DNA from: Mytilinidion resinicola
Taxonomy: Eukaryota; Ascomycota; Dothideomycetes; Mytilinidiales; Mytilinidiaceae
Length of the DNA: 64,000 bases
Direction of reading: 5' to 3'
Assembly: GCF_010093595.1 (NCBI RefSeq)
Contig: NW_022985475.1
Coordinates: 217,540-281,539, forward strand
Part shown: one piece after another, positions 45,901 through 57,633 of the stretch
Position numbering within the stretch: the stretch's first letter is position 1
Layout of the letters: every line of letters starts with the position of its first letter
Notes under the pieces: generated by a model
Databases searched by the model: none
Told to the model about the DNA's origin: nothing
The model's input: the letters and a program-made list of their open reading frames with translations, nothing else
Translations under genes and position numbers: made by a program

Positions 45901-47004
45901 GCACTAACATGGAATTCCGGATGCGCCATCCGCAAAAGCCCTCATCTGCTTGGTAACAGCCTGAGACTTGATGTATCGGTTTGTGGCCGCAATGATCGCA
46001 TTCTTCTGCTTCGAGTCTTCAAGCCCGATGTCTTCCAGCCCTCTTAGTACGTTGAATCGGTAGTACCGTCCCTTGTTGTCGAGGGCCGACTTATCGCGAC
46101 AGAATCTCTCTGCAGTCTTCTCAGTTTCTGTAGCGATCGCCACAAGATTCTTGGGAATTCCGACTAGTTTCTTGCTGAACGGTTTTAGGGATGGCACGCC
46201 AGTCCCTATCGACACAAAACAGCTAATCTTTTCTTCAAGCGAGCCAGATGGCCATATGTCTTGAGCCTCGTTCCACACCTCGTATACCGGATTGTTCGCT
46301 CCTGTAGCGCCGTCGACAAAACCCTCGTTGAAGTCGCCGATCGTGATGGGATCGAAAAAGGACGACGCTGCCGACGTTGCTCGACCTGCCTCCCATATCT
46401 TGGTTGAACGGAGTAATTGTTCGCTGCCGCCTGGCGAGCGGTAGCTGGTAAGCTGTACTGTGTCGCTCGTTTCCGCACTCGTTGCACACACGAACCTATG
46501 TCCAAATAGTTAGTGTTGTCACAACCTATTACACACGTGGGCCTACGCTTACACTTTGCACTTAGCGTCCGCATCGTCCTTCAATAGCGCGTCCTCTGCT
46601 AGGCCTTGCCTTACAATGATCTCTTTGATCCCGCGTTCTAGCTCGGCCGAATCGAACCGTCCCTGGACGTTGCCTTTGAGTGTCACCCGGTGTCGCTGTT
46701 TCTGAAATACGCGGTCGGATAGCGAAACATATTCGTCTAAGCACTCGTCGACCGTCATCCGAAGCCGGCCAAGCATAATCGCGAGAAGACTACACATAGT
46801 GGTTAGCTAAATGCCCGACAGGTGTAATGAAGCTGTGAACAACCCGCCAGTGCTAGTGCCACCGATCATATCGAAATAGTCACATGGCTTTGGCGGCGAT
46901 TCCGGATCGACGACTTCCATGAGCTTCTTCAGGATCTGAAGCATCGAAAGGCCTCGTACGCCGCCTCCGTCGAGGGACAGGAGGCGGAGCTCGTGGTCCG
47001 GCAT
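42762..47004 (-). CDS. fungal NLR: patatin-NB-ARC-TPR receptor
   Basis: Five exons: 47004-46844, 46789-46553, 46495-45909, 45421-44795, 44737-42762. All phases agree and give 1195 residues. Patatin domain: DGGGVRG oxyanion loop (12-18), GTSTG with S51, catalytic D194 in VDGAT. NB-ARC: P-loop GLGGMGKT (378-385), LMVFDNVD (Walker B) and SILITTR. C-terminal TPRs repeat about every 42 residues with A/LLGAEHxSTL and YxxQGKLxEAExMxxQAL. In such receptors the TPRs sense a ligand and the patatin effector acts on membranes. If the 487-nt intron is not spliced, the patatin part ends at a TAG at 45904-45906 as a 329-residue protein. A charged EEHWEKQCEDH repeat precedes the TPRs. Confidence 0.85.
45459..45683. 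mobile_element. MITE copy 1 in NLR intron
   Basis: 225 nt, TA on both sides (45457-45458; 45684-45685). Ends are TAGTAC..CATAAGTTTGG and GTGCCCAAACTTATGACCTAGTACTG. The segment GGTACTCCTTACAGTGGTGTCGAGCGAGCAAG (45604-45635 approximately) matches the reverse complement of the 25.2-kb copy. Confidence 0.75.
45686..45878. mobile_element. MITE copy 2 in NLR intron, truncated
   Basis: About 193 nt starting CACTGCTTAAGCGCCACTCT and ending near ACACAAACTTACAGCCTGAG. It aligns in direct orientation with 25.24-25.43 kb. The left terminal repeat is missing at its junction with copy 1, suggesting nested or tandem insertion. Confidence 0.65.
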
Positions 47005-48484
47005 GGGTGGGACAGAATTATCTAGATAGTAGTGGGTATGGCAGAATCATGAAGTTCGAAGAGAGGAACGACAGCGGCAACGTAAAGGGTCCATGATGGT
47101 TTTGTGTTGCCTAAGCGCTGGTCCATCCCAGCTCGATGGGGCTGAGAAATGCGGCGTAGCTGCTGCAGGATGAGACTGTCTGAGGCGGTCTCGCGAGTCT
47201 TCCACACAGTTCGAAACGTTTCGTTCGAACGTCTTACAATGGGCTGAAGCAGGTCAGACAGCGCCAAAGCAGTGTACCTATACCTACAGATACACATGCA
47301 ACATCTAACGCGCGAGCTTTGATTTCACAGCGGTCAGGGACTGGAGTGAAGTTTACAGTACCAGTTAAACTGCCGGCACTAGCAGTACATTATCCAGATT
47401 TGTATTATGCCGAGGCATGTCAGGAGGGTACCGTACCTTGCTGTGATGTTCTCTGGTCATTGGCTTTTACAAGGTAGACATGCAGCTTCAAGTGCAAGCG
47501 GTTGCGTTAAGCGCTCGGAGTACGGGACTACGTGCTGCCGACATCCGCATTCGAGGTAGAGTACCCGGAAGCTGTATATTTCGCAGTAGAATACAGTAAA
47601 AGCTTGCTATAACTACCGTTCAGCCCACCTAGGCAGCCAGGGGTAGGAACGTCATCCGCGTCCTGAACGCTATATCACGTGATCGCGTGATGCTCAGCAA
47701 GAGGCCGCTGCACAATACATGTCAGTAGGAATCTCATGGCGTTTAATGCTTTGAAGTGGCTGTAAACAAGAGGGAAGATACAAAGGTAGTGTGGAAGGTG
47801 TTGGCGCAGGTTTAAACGAAAACAGTAGGCGAAGGACCTCGCCCGGATCCCCAGAACCGGAGATCTCAAGACTAGGATTCGCCTAACGTCATTCGGCATA
47901 CTATCCCTAGGGTTTTAAACGTAGAAGTATATGGTAATACAAACTTCATAGGTAGTAAATAACCTTAGTATCTAAGAAAGTTAACCGGTATACCACCTAA
48001 GAACGGTAGATACCGGTAGCATAAACGTGAAAACGAGCTTTATACTTTCAGCCAGCAGATAGGGTGAAAACTGTCAGTGCTCTGCTTGCGCTAGCAGGGA
48101 AGTGGGCGATTCGACCCGGCTCTGGTCATACGGTCAATGGCAAATGTTGTGGGTGTGGCCATGTTTTAGCCTTCAACTTTCACTTTCAGCGCTTCAATCT
48201 TCAACACTCATTCTTGGCGCTTGAGCCTTCCACTATTCTTTCTCAGCGCAGATGGCGTTGCACGGCAGCAAGGCAAGACTACAGCCTCGTGGCAAGTATA
48301 TAATCCTGCCCTTGCCCTCCAGTCTATCCTCAATCCGTTCGTTCTCAATCAGTTCGTCGTCATACCACTTCATAAATGCTCATACTGGCCAGCACTACCA
48401 AAATTTGCGGTCTTCAGTGAATAGCCGCATCCTCAAGGCCCCGCTAAGATCGAGCCGTGTCATCTCCGGGGCCTGGGTTGTAAG
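47005..48484. other. intergenic
   Basis: No gene supported. A TATA-like AGTATATAATCC near 48295 lies about 190 nt before the start of the degraded membrane-protein gene. Confidence 0.4.
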
Positions 48485-50760
48485 ATGTCGGATGATTTAT
48501 GCCAATATAACTGTTCCAAACGTCCTGAGGCTGTGTCGCCTTATCCCGATATTTCGGGGACTGTGGTAAGCCTTACAGCCTTACTGAGCTGCTTCACTCA
48601 CCGAAACTTAGGTGGTATGTGGCTATGTTGCGACCGCTGGCATTGTAATAATTATCATCATGTTCTATTACTGCACAGCATACGACCCAAACGAAAACCC
48701 TTTTCGAAAAGACCCCAGCAGTAGCAGCCCCACCCAGATGTCTTCCTTTCATCCAAATCCTGTCGATGTTATATTCCTCGATCTGAGGCTGGGAATTAAG
48801 AGGCGGTTTAGGAAGACGAATTCAATATCCCACACCAATCAGGCACACAGACATCCCAATTCCCGTTTGCGACAATTATGTGTTAAGGTGTGCAACACGA
48901 TGATTCGTCCCCAGAGTTTCAATTCCTCTAACGAAGGCGATTAGTGCATTCAAGCCATGACCGACCTGCAGATTTTATCTGGTATTTCTATTCTGATTAG
49001 CGGATACATCCAACTGTGTTGCGGACTCTCCTCCTATCACTAGTAAATATTGGTTTCCCTTGCTTGGTTTTCCAGCTTAACGCACCTGTCCTGCCTCACC
49101 TTTCTGCGAAACTATCTGTACAACCGACCAGGTGAACGAGCATGGAGGCTGATTGCGATGACGATTTTCCTCATAATGCTTCTTGTTGACATGGTTCCAA
49201 CTAGGAATTACTACTGGCCGTCCGATAGCGATCTGTCCGATGTCGATCTGTTCAAGCCGACTCCGAGCGATTACGCAATCTGCTACTTGAAGACTCAGGT
49301 TGAAATTGATGTGAACTCTGATTTCTATAGACGTCTAGCTAGTTGTATATATACTAGGGGAAGGAAGGGGGCCACCCCCAGGGTGGCGCGCTAGTAAGTT
49401 CAGATGAGCCCTGCACAGCTGAGGCTTCAGCTCGGTTCTCTACAGCTGAGATTTCAGCTGGGTTCTCTACAGCTGATGTTCGGAGAGTAGCTTTCTGGCA
49501 TATGAGTTGTTGATCCTAGGTTGTAGTGCTGCAACCTGAGTTGAAGCCAACGAAAGATATTGACCAGATGACATATGCTTCAATGATTGTTTCGGTCCTA
49601 CTCCATGGTCTTGGATTTACGTCTCGGGCTATCCGTCTCCACAAATCACTTTCCATTGACCTTGTCGGACGGGCAAGAAGTGCAGTCAGTGCCTGGTTAC
49701 GACGAGGCCTGCTGAGAATGTACAGGAAATGCAACGTTGAAGACTCTCCGCAGTCTCTAAAGCGGATGCTGTTTTACCGGCCTTTTTTAGCCCTGTTCCT
49801 TACTGCCAGAGTCGCAGTTGACGCATGGAACTCTATGTTAGTTGAGGTAAGACTCGATCTCTGTAGTTGTTGATTGGTTAGCCTTTGGCAGCGGACTACC
49901 GGAGTGATAGAGGCTGATTGATAAGAGAAGATATGGTGGCTTATTGCTAGTTTTGCTTTGGGGGTCATCAAACTCGTCAATACACTGGCTCTAAGCGGTG
50001 GTGAACAAAGCGACTGGACATTTGGCCAAGTTGTTCCCGTTGTACTTCTAGCTGCACCTCTGTTGTCTATATTCGAGTACTTATATCCTGGTAAGTATAC
50101 TCATACCTTCGCACTATACTCAATACACTTACTAGTATAGTCGACACTCCAGCTAACTCACAGCCGCAAATCGCCCTGCAAACGTATCAAGCGCATCAAA
50201 TAAATACATCAATTCCCTTAGACCCTCCCGATGATCTGAGGGATTATCTAAACCGAGACTACTACAAGCAGTCAAGTTGGATCAGATGGTTCATCTATTT
50301 CGTCGTATCAGATGTCCTTGGATCCAGTATCTCAATTATCGTATTCTCTTCTTCCGGAAGTCAGAAAGTCCTCGAATACTCATTCCCACGCTTGACTTCT
50401 ATGAGTGGATACCATTTGCTACGCTCCTAACATGGGTACAGTTTATACTCTTCTCGTTGTTGATTGAAGATTTCAAGCTGGTCAAGGCCGCTATTTAAAT
50501 CAAGCCCGAAGAAAGATGTTTAGCAAAATCTTCATGTACTGCTTGCTATTCTTTCTACTCTCTCTGGGATTAATCCCGATAGCTTTCACCACAGAAATCT
50601 CACTCGGAGCGTTTGGTGTCTATATTGTGTTATGGTCTTTCCAGGTGCTGGTTAGATAGGGCTATACTGAACCGTCGGACACACTGCCGATGTTTCCGGT
50701 ACTCTTCTTGTTCGCAGGGAGTCTGTCATCCATCGAGCTCATCTAGAGGTGGTTATATCA
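48485..50760 (+). pseudogene. degraded multi-pass membrane-protein gene
   Basis: Exon 1 (48485-48565, MSDDLCQYNCSKRPEAV) splices in phase to 48612, VVCGYVATAGIVIIIIMFYY. The frame then holds TAG at 48942 and the pair TAG TAA at 49041-49046, exactly between YH and the continuing ILVSLAWFSSLTHLSCLTF. Intact family members, as I recall, have Trp-Gln here. An extra 27-nt repeat block interrupts it near 49.42 kb. The coding similarity resumes at about 49520 (LKPTKDIDQMTYASM), 49940 (LALSGGEQSDWTFGQVVPVV) and 50380 (FYEWIPFATLLTWVQFILFS), with frameshifts. It is related to the gene at 40985. Confidence 0.75.
49415..49483 (+). repeat. 27-nt tandem repeat, about 2.5 copies
   Basis: Unit ACAGCTGAGRYTTCAGCTSG plus GTTCTCT. 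Each copy contains the small palindrome AGCTGA..TCAGCT. It lies inside the degraded membrane-protein gene. Confidence 0.7.
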
Positions 50761-51195
50761 CAGCCTTCTATTGCTACCTTGCTATCATATTTAGTACCTT
50801 CACATGCTCTCCTATGCCATTTCTATCTTTTCAAGTGATACTCGCTCCTGTAGTCTTCTCATTGTCATAATATCATGCTCCTCTCCATTACAATCATGAA
50901 TTATGGTCAGTGAGAGGTTTGAACGCCTCGTTTCTAACCATGTCCGACTAGTCCTTCCAAGTTACTCCAACATTTAGGTAGGGACCGTCGTAGAACATGT
51001 CTCAGGTGTGCATTCAGTGGGGTACTACCTACTTCCAGTTACTCACAAAACTCTATCCTTTCCCACACGAAGGTAGCGGAAATCGCCAGTGTTAGTCCAA
51101 GTCCTTATCACAAACACTCTCTCCCGCGCCGGAGGACGAAAAGCCGGCCGTCCCCCAGAGATTATTGAGAGCCACTTCTTCCTCGCTTCGCACTT
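50761..51195. other. intergenic
   Basis: Decayed 3' part of the pseudogene, then sequence with no signal. Confidence 0.35.
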
Positions 51196-52077
51196 TCAGG
51201 TCAATCCCATTCTTTTAGCATTCCGCTCTGAGGACGTCAAATCTCCGCGAGACTTCAGACTCTTCATTGGCCTCATCCTCCGAAACATCGCAGATAATCG
51301 AAAATATCCAGGTCGCAAACTTAACTCTTGGACCTCGTTAGAAAAAGCTGCAACGTTTTGTCTGAGTTGTTGAGGGCCACATGCATACACAGGAGGAGGT
51401 GGAAACTCCGGACGTCCTGAGCGGCCGCCGGAGTATAAGAACAGCGACAGGTAATCTGGCAACAAGAAGCACATGGGATAGTCATGAGTGCGGAAAAGCG
51501 ATCCCATTTCAATGATGGTCCGACACTGCCCACCGGTGGTGAAGTCGGTCGAGTAGCGGGTCGCCTTCCCGTATTGTCCCAGAAACCATCGTGGTAGAGA
51601 GTGCAGACGCTTTGTTTCCTGCGGTGGCAAGCCTCGGTCTACGACGAGCTCGATGTAAACGTGGTGGTAACGGTTGCAAAGCTTTCGTATCATTGTTTGC
51701 ACGTCTTTGGCATCGGTATACTTTACCCACCAGTGTTGATCGAGCACGTGGTTGGTCTGGCAGTTCTGGCAGTTCGTGCATCTGGCTTCGTTCTTCCGAC
51801 ATCCGAACTGGAAGGTTAGCTGGCCCTGCTTCGTCATAAAGTCCGATACCTCTCTGTTTAGCTGGCGGTCAACTAAAAGGATAGCTTGATGGTGGGGGTG
51901 ACCTCCGATTGCTCCGGGCTTTGGCGTTTGAGAATCGATTGGCCGCTTTACATACAAAGTGCTTTGTGGTCCGTGGATGATGTGGCGATAGACTTCGTTG
52001 CGTAGTACTCTAGGAAGGTCTTTGAAGGGGCATGGACGGACTGGATCATCTGACTCTGCGTTCGAGCTGACAGACAT
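51196..52077 (-). CDS. F-box-like (2EXR-type) protein
   Basis: 293 residues, one exon. The N-terminal motif CPFKDLPRVLRNEVYRHIIHG is of the F-box-like type common in ascomycetes. A Cys-rich stretch, CRKNEARCTNCQNCQTNH, could bind a metal. The rest has no recognised domain. Such proteins may be substrate adaptors, but the motif is weak. The gene at 54107 has a similar N-terminus, so the two may be distant relatives. Confidence 0.6.
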   Translation of the reverse strand: MSVSSNAESDDPVRPCPFKDLPRVLRNEVYRHIIHGPQSTLYVKRPIDSQTPKPGAIGGHPHHQAILLVDRQLNREVSDFMTKQGQLTFQFGCRKNEARCTNCQNCQTNHVLDQHWWVKYTDAKDVQTMIRKLCNRYHHVYIELVVDRGLPPQETKRLHSLPRWFLGQYGKATRYSTDFTTGGQCRTIIEMGSLFRTHDYPMCFLLPDYLSLFLYSGGRSGRPEFPPPPVYACGPQQLRQNVAAFSNEVQELSLRPGYFRLSAMFRRMRPMKSLKSRGDLTSSERNAKRMGLT

Positions 52078-52844
52078 GCGTTGTATATCGTTGACTAGAT
52101 GGCCTTCTTGATCTTTGCGATCATTGCCTTGTTGGGCTTACTCTTTCTCCCTCAACGCCGTAGCGAGTTCAGCCATCAAAGCTTTAATCTGTCCTTTGAG
52201 AATGCCGATACTGTCCGCTCTAGAATGCCTCTTCGCACCTGTCTCTCCGGGCGCCGGCGATGTTGCCGGTCGTTTACCTGGCATGTTGATTGAGTGTACC
52301 GACGAAATTAGATTCAATCACTGAGGCGGCGGTGGTGTATAATATGTGTTCGCTATTCTTATTTACTCTAGCTTGTGTTTGCTTAGAGCTGGCGAGTCGA
52401 AAATCATCGTCAGAAATTTGTCGACTAGAACCTCCGTTAGCCGGCATGCAGACGCATTAGACACCATGTAATAGAACCTATAGTCGATACACTTGTCTTC
52501 AGTGGTCTTACACTCTCCACACTGCAGTACCACGGGGCTAACTGGTATGACACTATCAAAGCGTACCTGACTCGCGATTTCCATCGGGTAGACTTACGGG
52601 AAATAAATCGAAGGCAGCGATGCTTTCTAGATCCGTCTTTTGTATGGTGACATGAGGAAGACGCACGGCGATTCCACAATGGTAGCAACGGCGTGCTGAG
52701 AGTATTTAGGATCAAGATCTAGACATTCCTATCTGTATTTTTACACCAAAATGCGATTCGCAAGGCATTGATTGTGATACAAGAAAAAAGACAAGCAGAG
52801 GCAAGCCAAAAGATCCAGTAGTTTGCGTCTCTTTTCGTGCGAAA
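52078..52844. other. intergenic with possible gene relic
   Basis: Between 52363 and about 52690 on the minus strand there is a possible two-exon relic (listed separately). A 64-codon hydrophobic frame at 52099 is probably chance. Confidence 0.35.
52363..52690 (-). pseudogene. possible relic or small two-exon gene
   Basis: The minus frame reads RCYHCGIAVRLPHVTIQKTD then a GTAAGT donor. A following frame reads VVLQCGECKTTEDKCIDYRF and ends SALSKHKLE-like. The CxxC pairs suggest a zinc-binding fold, but no complete gene can be built. Confidence 0.25.
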
Positions 52845-53603
52845 TTACTCCGGCACCCGCACAGCCGGACCGGCAGTAGCAACGAACCTCACCGACGCTA
52901 CAACGATACGCTTCCAAATTGAAAACTCGTTCTCGTTTCTCGGTGCATAGATGAGGACATATCCCCACGGAGCAATCTTCGTACCGCTGAGCTTGTGCCG
53001 TTCCGCCCAGCCGAGCGCAATGGCCTTCGCCGAATCGGCCAGACTCAGCGTCACGTGCGAGCTGCCTTCGCCATGAGGATGCACAAACTCGCCCTTGGTG
53101 ACTTTCAGGTGCTCGGGGATGGTAAAGCCGTCAGCAAGCCACAAAGCGTCTTGGTAAGGGCCCTCCAATGAGGACAATTTGAGTTGGATGATCTCCGGGT
53201 TTTGGTTGGCTAGTGTGGCGAGAAATGCTTTCATCTTCTGCAGCATCTCTGGTGTCGCTTGCTCCGTCATTTGGCGTTGCGGCGCAACGAAGCTTGGTAC
53301 ATCTGGTCGAGAGCCCGATCTCGAAAGAAGGGCTTTGCCATGGAAGAAGGACTTGTTCCCGGAGGATCCGTACAGCGATGCTAGGTGCTCCGGGTTGTAC
53401 GGAGCTGGCTCTTGGGTGTCTGAGCGGGCGATGAGGTGCGCCGATACATTAAGAAGCCATCCGTAGAGGTTGTACGGTAAGCCGCCTGGTCCGAGTCTGA
53501 GCCATCCACGATACGAAGTAAAAGCATACGAGAGGATAGGGAGACTGCCAAAGCCGATGGCGAGTTTGGTAAGGAGACGTCTGTGTTCAATGATGGATTG
53601 CAT
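52845..53603 (-). CDS. luciferase-domain family protein (no bioluminescence implied)
   Basis: 252 residues, one exon. An N-terminal hydrophobic segment (LLTKLAIGFGSLPILSYAF) is a likely membrane anchor. The C-terminal half carries EFVHPHGEGSSHVTLSLADSA, GWAERHKLSG and WGYVLIYAPRNENEFSIWKRI, the signature of the fungal protein group annotated in databases as luciferase domain. The biochemical function of that group is not established. The gene is divergent from the plus-strand gene at 54107. Confidence 0.7.
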   Translation of the reverse strand: MQSIIEHRRLLTKLAIGFGSLPILSYAFTSYRGWLRLGPGGLPYNLYGWLLNVSAHLIARSDTQEPAPYNPEHLASLYGSSGNKSFFHGKALLSRSGSRPDVPSFVAPQRQMTEQATPEMLQKMKAFLATLANQNPEIIQLKLSSLEGPYQDALWLADGFTIPEHLKVTKGEFVHPHGEGSSHVTLSLADSAKAIALGWAERHKLSGTKIAPWGYVLIYAPRNENEFSIWKRIVVASVRFVATAGPAVRVPE

Positions 53604-54106
53604 TTTGAATAATCGATGAGCTCGACAGTTCTCGAATGCCTAATTCTGGATCGGATGTTTTTCCGTGGCGGTGATCAAGTGGCGAGGTTGGATAAAGATA
53701 CGGGTGGTTGGGGCCGGAGCGTGAAACCAGAAGTTCCGAGGCTAGGTGAGGTCACACCACACGGAATGAAGAACACTACGATAGTCTTACGCTTCGATTT
53801 CCGAAGGAAAAGCGAAGTATCACAGGCAATGGCAGATTGATGCACTTGGCGGCTCTGCATTTGGTGCTGATGCGTGAGTCACGTGATGTCCCCGTGAGCA
53901 TGACTCGACCCCGCTTGGGCCTGGAGTCCACCGCGACAACCTCATTATTCTCTCCACTGTACAGCTACCATCAGCGAAAGTAACGATTTGAGTGGACTTA
54001 AAGCACCAGCCATAGCTGCAGTGACTCGTCTCCATCGGCTTAAAATCCACTGTCCACCCGCTGTCCACGAGGTCAAGCTAGAATATTCTATTCGCCCATC
54101 ATCACT
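53604..54106. other. divergent promoter region
   Basis: It lies between the divergent genes at 53603 and 54107. No gene seen. Confidence 0.4.
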
Positions 54107-55366
54107 ATGGCTTCAAAATCTGAGCCCAAATCATCGCATAGTACTTCGGCCCCTTTCCGGCTCATGGACCTGCCGCTGGAGCTTCGAGACATCATATACG
54201 CAGCCATTCTTTGTCCCAGATTACCTCGAAAGGAAACGTTTGGCACATTCCTGCATGGATCTCTAAGCCCGCCCGGCTCAACGACTATAATTCCCCTGGG
54301 GCAAGCCGCGGTCAGCCATAAGATCGAGACCCAGATCCTCCGCGTCAGCAAAACGGTACACAAAGAGGCGAAAGCCGTCATGCTCCGAACGAATCGCTTT
54401 GTGAGGGTGACATCTCGTGGAGTTCTACTAACCCGGATTGTCCTCGACAGACAGCTTCTCATCTGGACGGGTCGCGGAAACGAGCTGCGGTTCAATGGCT
54501 ACATGATGCACCATGTCATTCAGCGTACGTGTGACAGAGGATTCCCTCAGCCACCTTTTTTTGATTTCATCCTCCTCGCGTCCGACCTGGATATCTTTCT
54601 GCGAGGGCTTACCAGATCGCATTTTGTGGAGAGCCCCTGCTTTTCCGACCTCTGCGAGGCTGACCAAGTTCTCAACCTGATTCCATTCCCAGAGGAAGAC
54701 TCGCCGTCGATCGGGCTGTATGAGTCACTTCTTCGTCCATACCGCACCCACTTGTGCGGCTTCCCTCGATTTACGCTTGAGTGCCATGCTACGCTCGGCC
54801 AAGGGATCACCGTTGAAGTCGCAAACAACATTTGGGACGAGGAACAGCGTGTTGTTGCCGAGCTACGGTACCTGGAACAGGTCTCAGACGCGTATCATCA
54901 TGCTGGCGCCTGGACTCAGAGCTCCCCAATATGGGTAGCGCTTAAGGAGAAGCTTTCTTCGATACATATCCGCGAGTTTTGGCTCGCTAATCTGAGGGAG
55001 CATGAACACCATTCTTGGCCCACATACACCGCAGAAACAGGCTTCTTGGAGCAAGCAATCCAACTCGGGAACATACTAGGATCCATTCTCGCCGTGTCGC
55101 GGCTTTCCGATTTGCGGGAATATGACTTGGAAGCCCTAGGCGCTGGTTTGGCTGCTCACACGACTAAAGTCCTGAGCACTGAACGTACCCATCTTCACTA
55201 CTATTATCCGTGTGGTTTCTTCGGGAACTGTCAACACCGTGTGACAGTATTTCGTGCCACTGGGTTAGATTTTAAAATTCTGGGACGGTCGACCACTAGT
55301 GATGCTGAAGTCAGCACTTACTTCTCGGAAGAGGTCCAAGACCTTGAGGGCACGCACACATTCTGA
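54107..55366 (+). CDS. F-box-like protein, unknown function
   Basis: 419 residues, one exon. After a short Ser-rich start, FRLMDLPLELRDIIYAAILC is an F-box-like motif, followed by ILRVSKTVHKEAKAVMLRTN, the typical second helix block of this ascomycete group. The remaining 330 residues carry no known domain and no membrane segment. Members are very numerous in Pezizomycotina and mostly uncharacterised. Confidence 0.65.
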   Translation: MASKSEPKSSHSTSAPFRLMDLPLELRDIIYAAILCPRLPRKETFGTFLHGSLSPPGSTTIIPLGQAAVSHKIETQILRVSKTVHKEAKAVMLRTNRFVRVTSRGVLLTRIVLDRQLLIWTGRGNELRFNGYMMHHVIQRTCDRGFPQPPFFDFILLASDLDIFLRGLTRSHFVESPCFSDLCEADQVLNLIPFPEEDSPSIGLYESLLRPYRTHLCGFPRFTLECHATLGQGITVEVANNIWDEEQRVVAELRYLEQVSDAYHHAGAWTQSSPIWVALKEKLSSIHIREFWLANLREHEHHSWPTYTAETGFLEQAIQLGNILGSILAVSRLSDLREYDLEALGAGLAAHTTKVLSTERTHLHYYYPCGFFGNCQHRVTVFRATGLDFKILGRSTTSDAEVSTYFSEEVQDLEGTHTF

Positions 55367-55908
55367 CTTGGTCTAACGATATCTTCCACATTTTAGTATT
55401 GCATGATCTATGACTTTCGTGCTTTACAAGCTTATCATACCCATGTATTTCGTTTCGTTTCTTCCACTGTCGTCGCGCTTTACCGTTCTTTCAAGCCCAT
55501 TAGACTCCTCGTAAACAATATCGCGCCCATACTGCCTACATCTATCTTCAAGACTCATCAATCTCAAACATAGCCTAGCGAAAAGTCTCCTTTATTTAGT
55601 CAATCAATCTTTATTTTGGCCGAAAAGACTGTAACCTTTTCAAGGCAATCAGGACGCGATGTCTAAGCTATCACCCTGAAATCCTGAACATCATTTGTAA
55701 TTGAACCTATTGACATCCATTCACCGCTGTCTGAAGCGCTCCAGTGGGCAATTTCAGATGGGCCGAGGATATTTGAGTTTCATGGCTTTACCTAGAGAAC
55801 TAGCTCGCGGGCTAGAATGAACGTGTTCTTAGCGCTCAAGCCCTTCCGGTGATATCAAAAGAAACGTAAGAAGTGATATTTTGCTTACTTCGTCGTTATA
55901 TGGCGTAA
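55367..55908. other. convergent intergenic region
   Basis: No coding signal. Confidence 0.35.
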
Positions 55909-57633
55909 TTATCCCCGTAGCTTCAACTCTCTTTCCCCTCTGTCATTTGCCTTCAATTCCTCATCCGACTTCCGAATCTCTACTTTATCCAACCAAGCAG
56001 CGTCTTTCTCATCCAACTCCAAAACAACAAACTTCGTCCCTTGCTCTTCTTCCAAAAGATCATCCCCGGGGTGAAGCTCCATCGTCACCGGTGCCCGAAA
56101 CGTTTGGACACACTTAACTACGACCTTCTTCGGCTCCTTAGATTTGATGCCTTCGTCGATTGGGGACTCCAGCGGGCCTCCATGCTGAAGGGTCAGCTTC
56201 ACGATCTCCACGTTGCCCCCAATCACGGCGCCGAAGAGCGCTGTTCCTCCGTTGGCATAGAGTCCGTTCCCTTGGTGGAGGTCTGGGCTGTGGTTTTCGA
56301 GAAGGTAGCGTGTCATCTCGAGCTTCTGATCGATAGCTGCTCGATACAAATGGCCGACCTTCTTGAATCCCGGAGCATTGACATCCGCGCCCGGCATTGC
56401 AAGGAGGAACTTGGCAGTTTCGACAGTGTCGGTCCTAGCGGATTCGTGGATTAGATTGTTGATGTACTCGCTTTTCAGGAACTCGCTTCCATCGAACTGA
56501 AGCGTCGTCAGCTCTGGCGAGCTAAATGCGATAGCCCAAAACAGCTTGAGAACGTCCGTGTTCTTGGTTATGCGCGGCAAAAGCTCTATGATCTTCTCTT
56601 TGATGTCCTGTGGCAAGTCGAGGTATCCATAGTCTCCGTTTGCATCCGGTTGGGCCAGGTAGCTCGAGAGCAATTTGAGAATATGAACGTCCGTTGTCAC
56701 CCGTGGCAGCATCTGCTAAATGTTGTATCGCTGCTCCGCGCTCAACCTCTCGCCTTTCCAAATTCCCTCTTCATCAACATCATCCACAGGATACCCCCCC
56801 TTCTCCAACAAAAACCTCACCATCTCAATACTCCTCGAATGCGCCCCCGCCTGCAACGCAAGCGGCGTAATCTCAACCCCTCCGTCCCCCGCCTCTCCCT
56901 CCTTCGCTACCCGCTCCAACAGCAGCCTAACACACTCCACACACCCCCCCCCCGCCGTAAACTCCGCTGCCCCCGTCCCCGTCCCCCCCTCCTGCCTCCT
57001 CCTTGGATCCGCCCCCCGCTCAAGCAACCACGCCACAATGTCCGGATGCGCCCCACCACACGCCTGCATCAGCGCCGTGCTCCCCACGTCATCCTCCGCG
57101 TCCACCCCGACCCCCCCCTCCTCCACCAACACTCTTACCGCCGCCAGCTGCCCATTAAACGCCGCCGCCTGCAGCGGCACCTGCGCCATGTCGTCCGCCG
57201 AGCCCGGCGTGGGTTGCGGCGCCACGCCCGCCTGCAGCAGCGCAGAGATCACGTGGGCTTTGCCTTTGACGGCAGCGGCGAAGAGGATGTCGGGCCCGCG
57301 CGCTGGGAACTCGTCGAGGAGGGCGAGGGAAGAGGCGATTTGGGTGGATTTGGAGGGGGAGGCGAAGAGGCGGCGGATCGCGATTTGGGAGTTGCCGAGC
57401 GTGTCGTACCAGGCTGAGTCGGAGAGGTAGAGGGGGTTGAGGGGGAAGCTGTTCCAGACCATGTTGGCCGGGAGCGGGGGCAGGCCGGCGTAGGGGTCTG
57501 TGGGGTCCGGGTTGGGGTCGTGGTCGGGATCGTCGGGGGCGGAGAGGGGGAGTTGGGGGTTTTGGGGTTTGGAGGCTATGGCGCTGAGGGTTAGGGATGC
57601 GAGGAAGAGTTGGAAGTAGAGGAGGGTTTTCAT
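55909..57633 (-). pseudogene. secreted ankyrin-repeat protein split by one in-frame TAG
   Basis: One continuous frame of 574 codons interrupted only by TAG at 56716-56718, between RYNI and QMLPRVTT. The first part (305 residues) has a signal peptide, MKTLLYFQLFLASLTLSAIA, then ankyrin-type repeats (DILFAAAVKGKAHVISALLQ; STALMQACGGAHPDIVAWLL). The second (267 residues from the ATG at 56712) continues with similar repeats (HLYRAAIDQKLEMTRYLLEN; GTALFGAVIGGNVEIVKLTL). CAG to TAG is the simplest explanation. Readthrough (TAG CAG context) or two separate proteins are alternatives. The first product alone would be a normal secreted ankyrin protein. Confidence 0.65.
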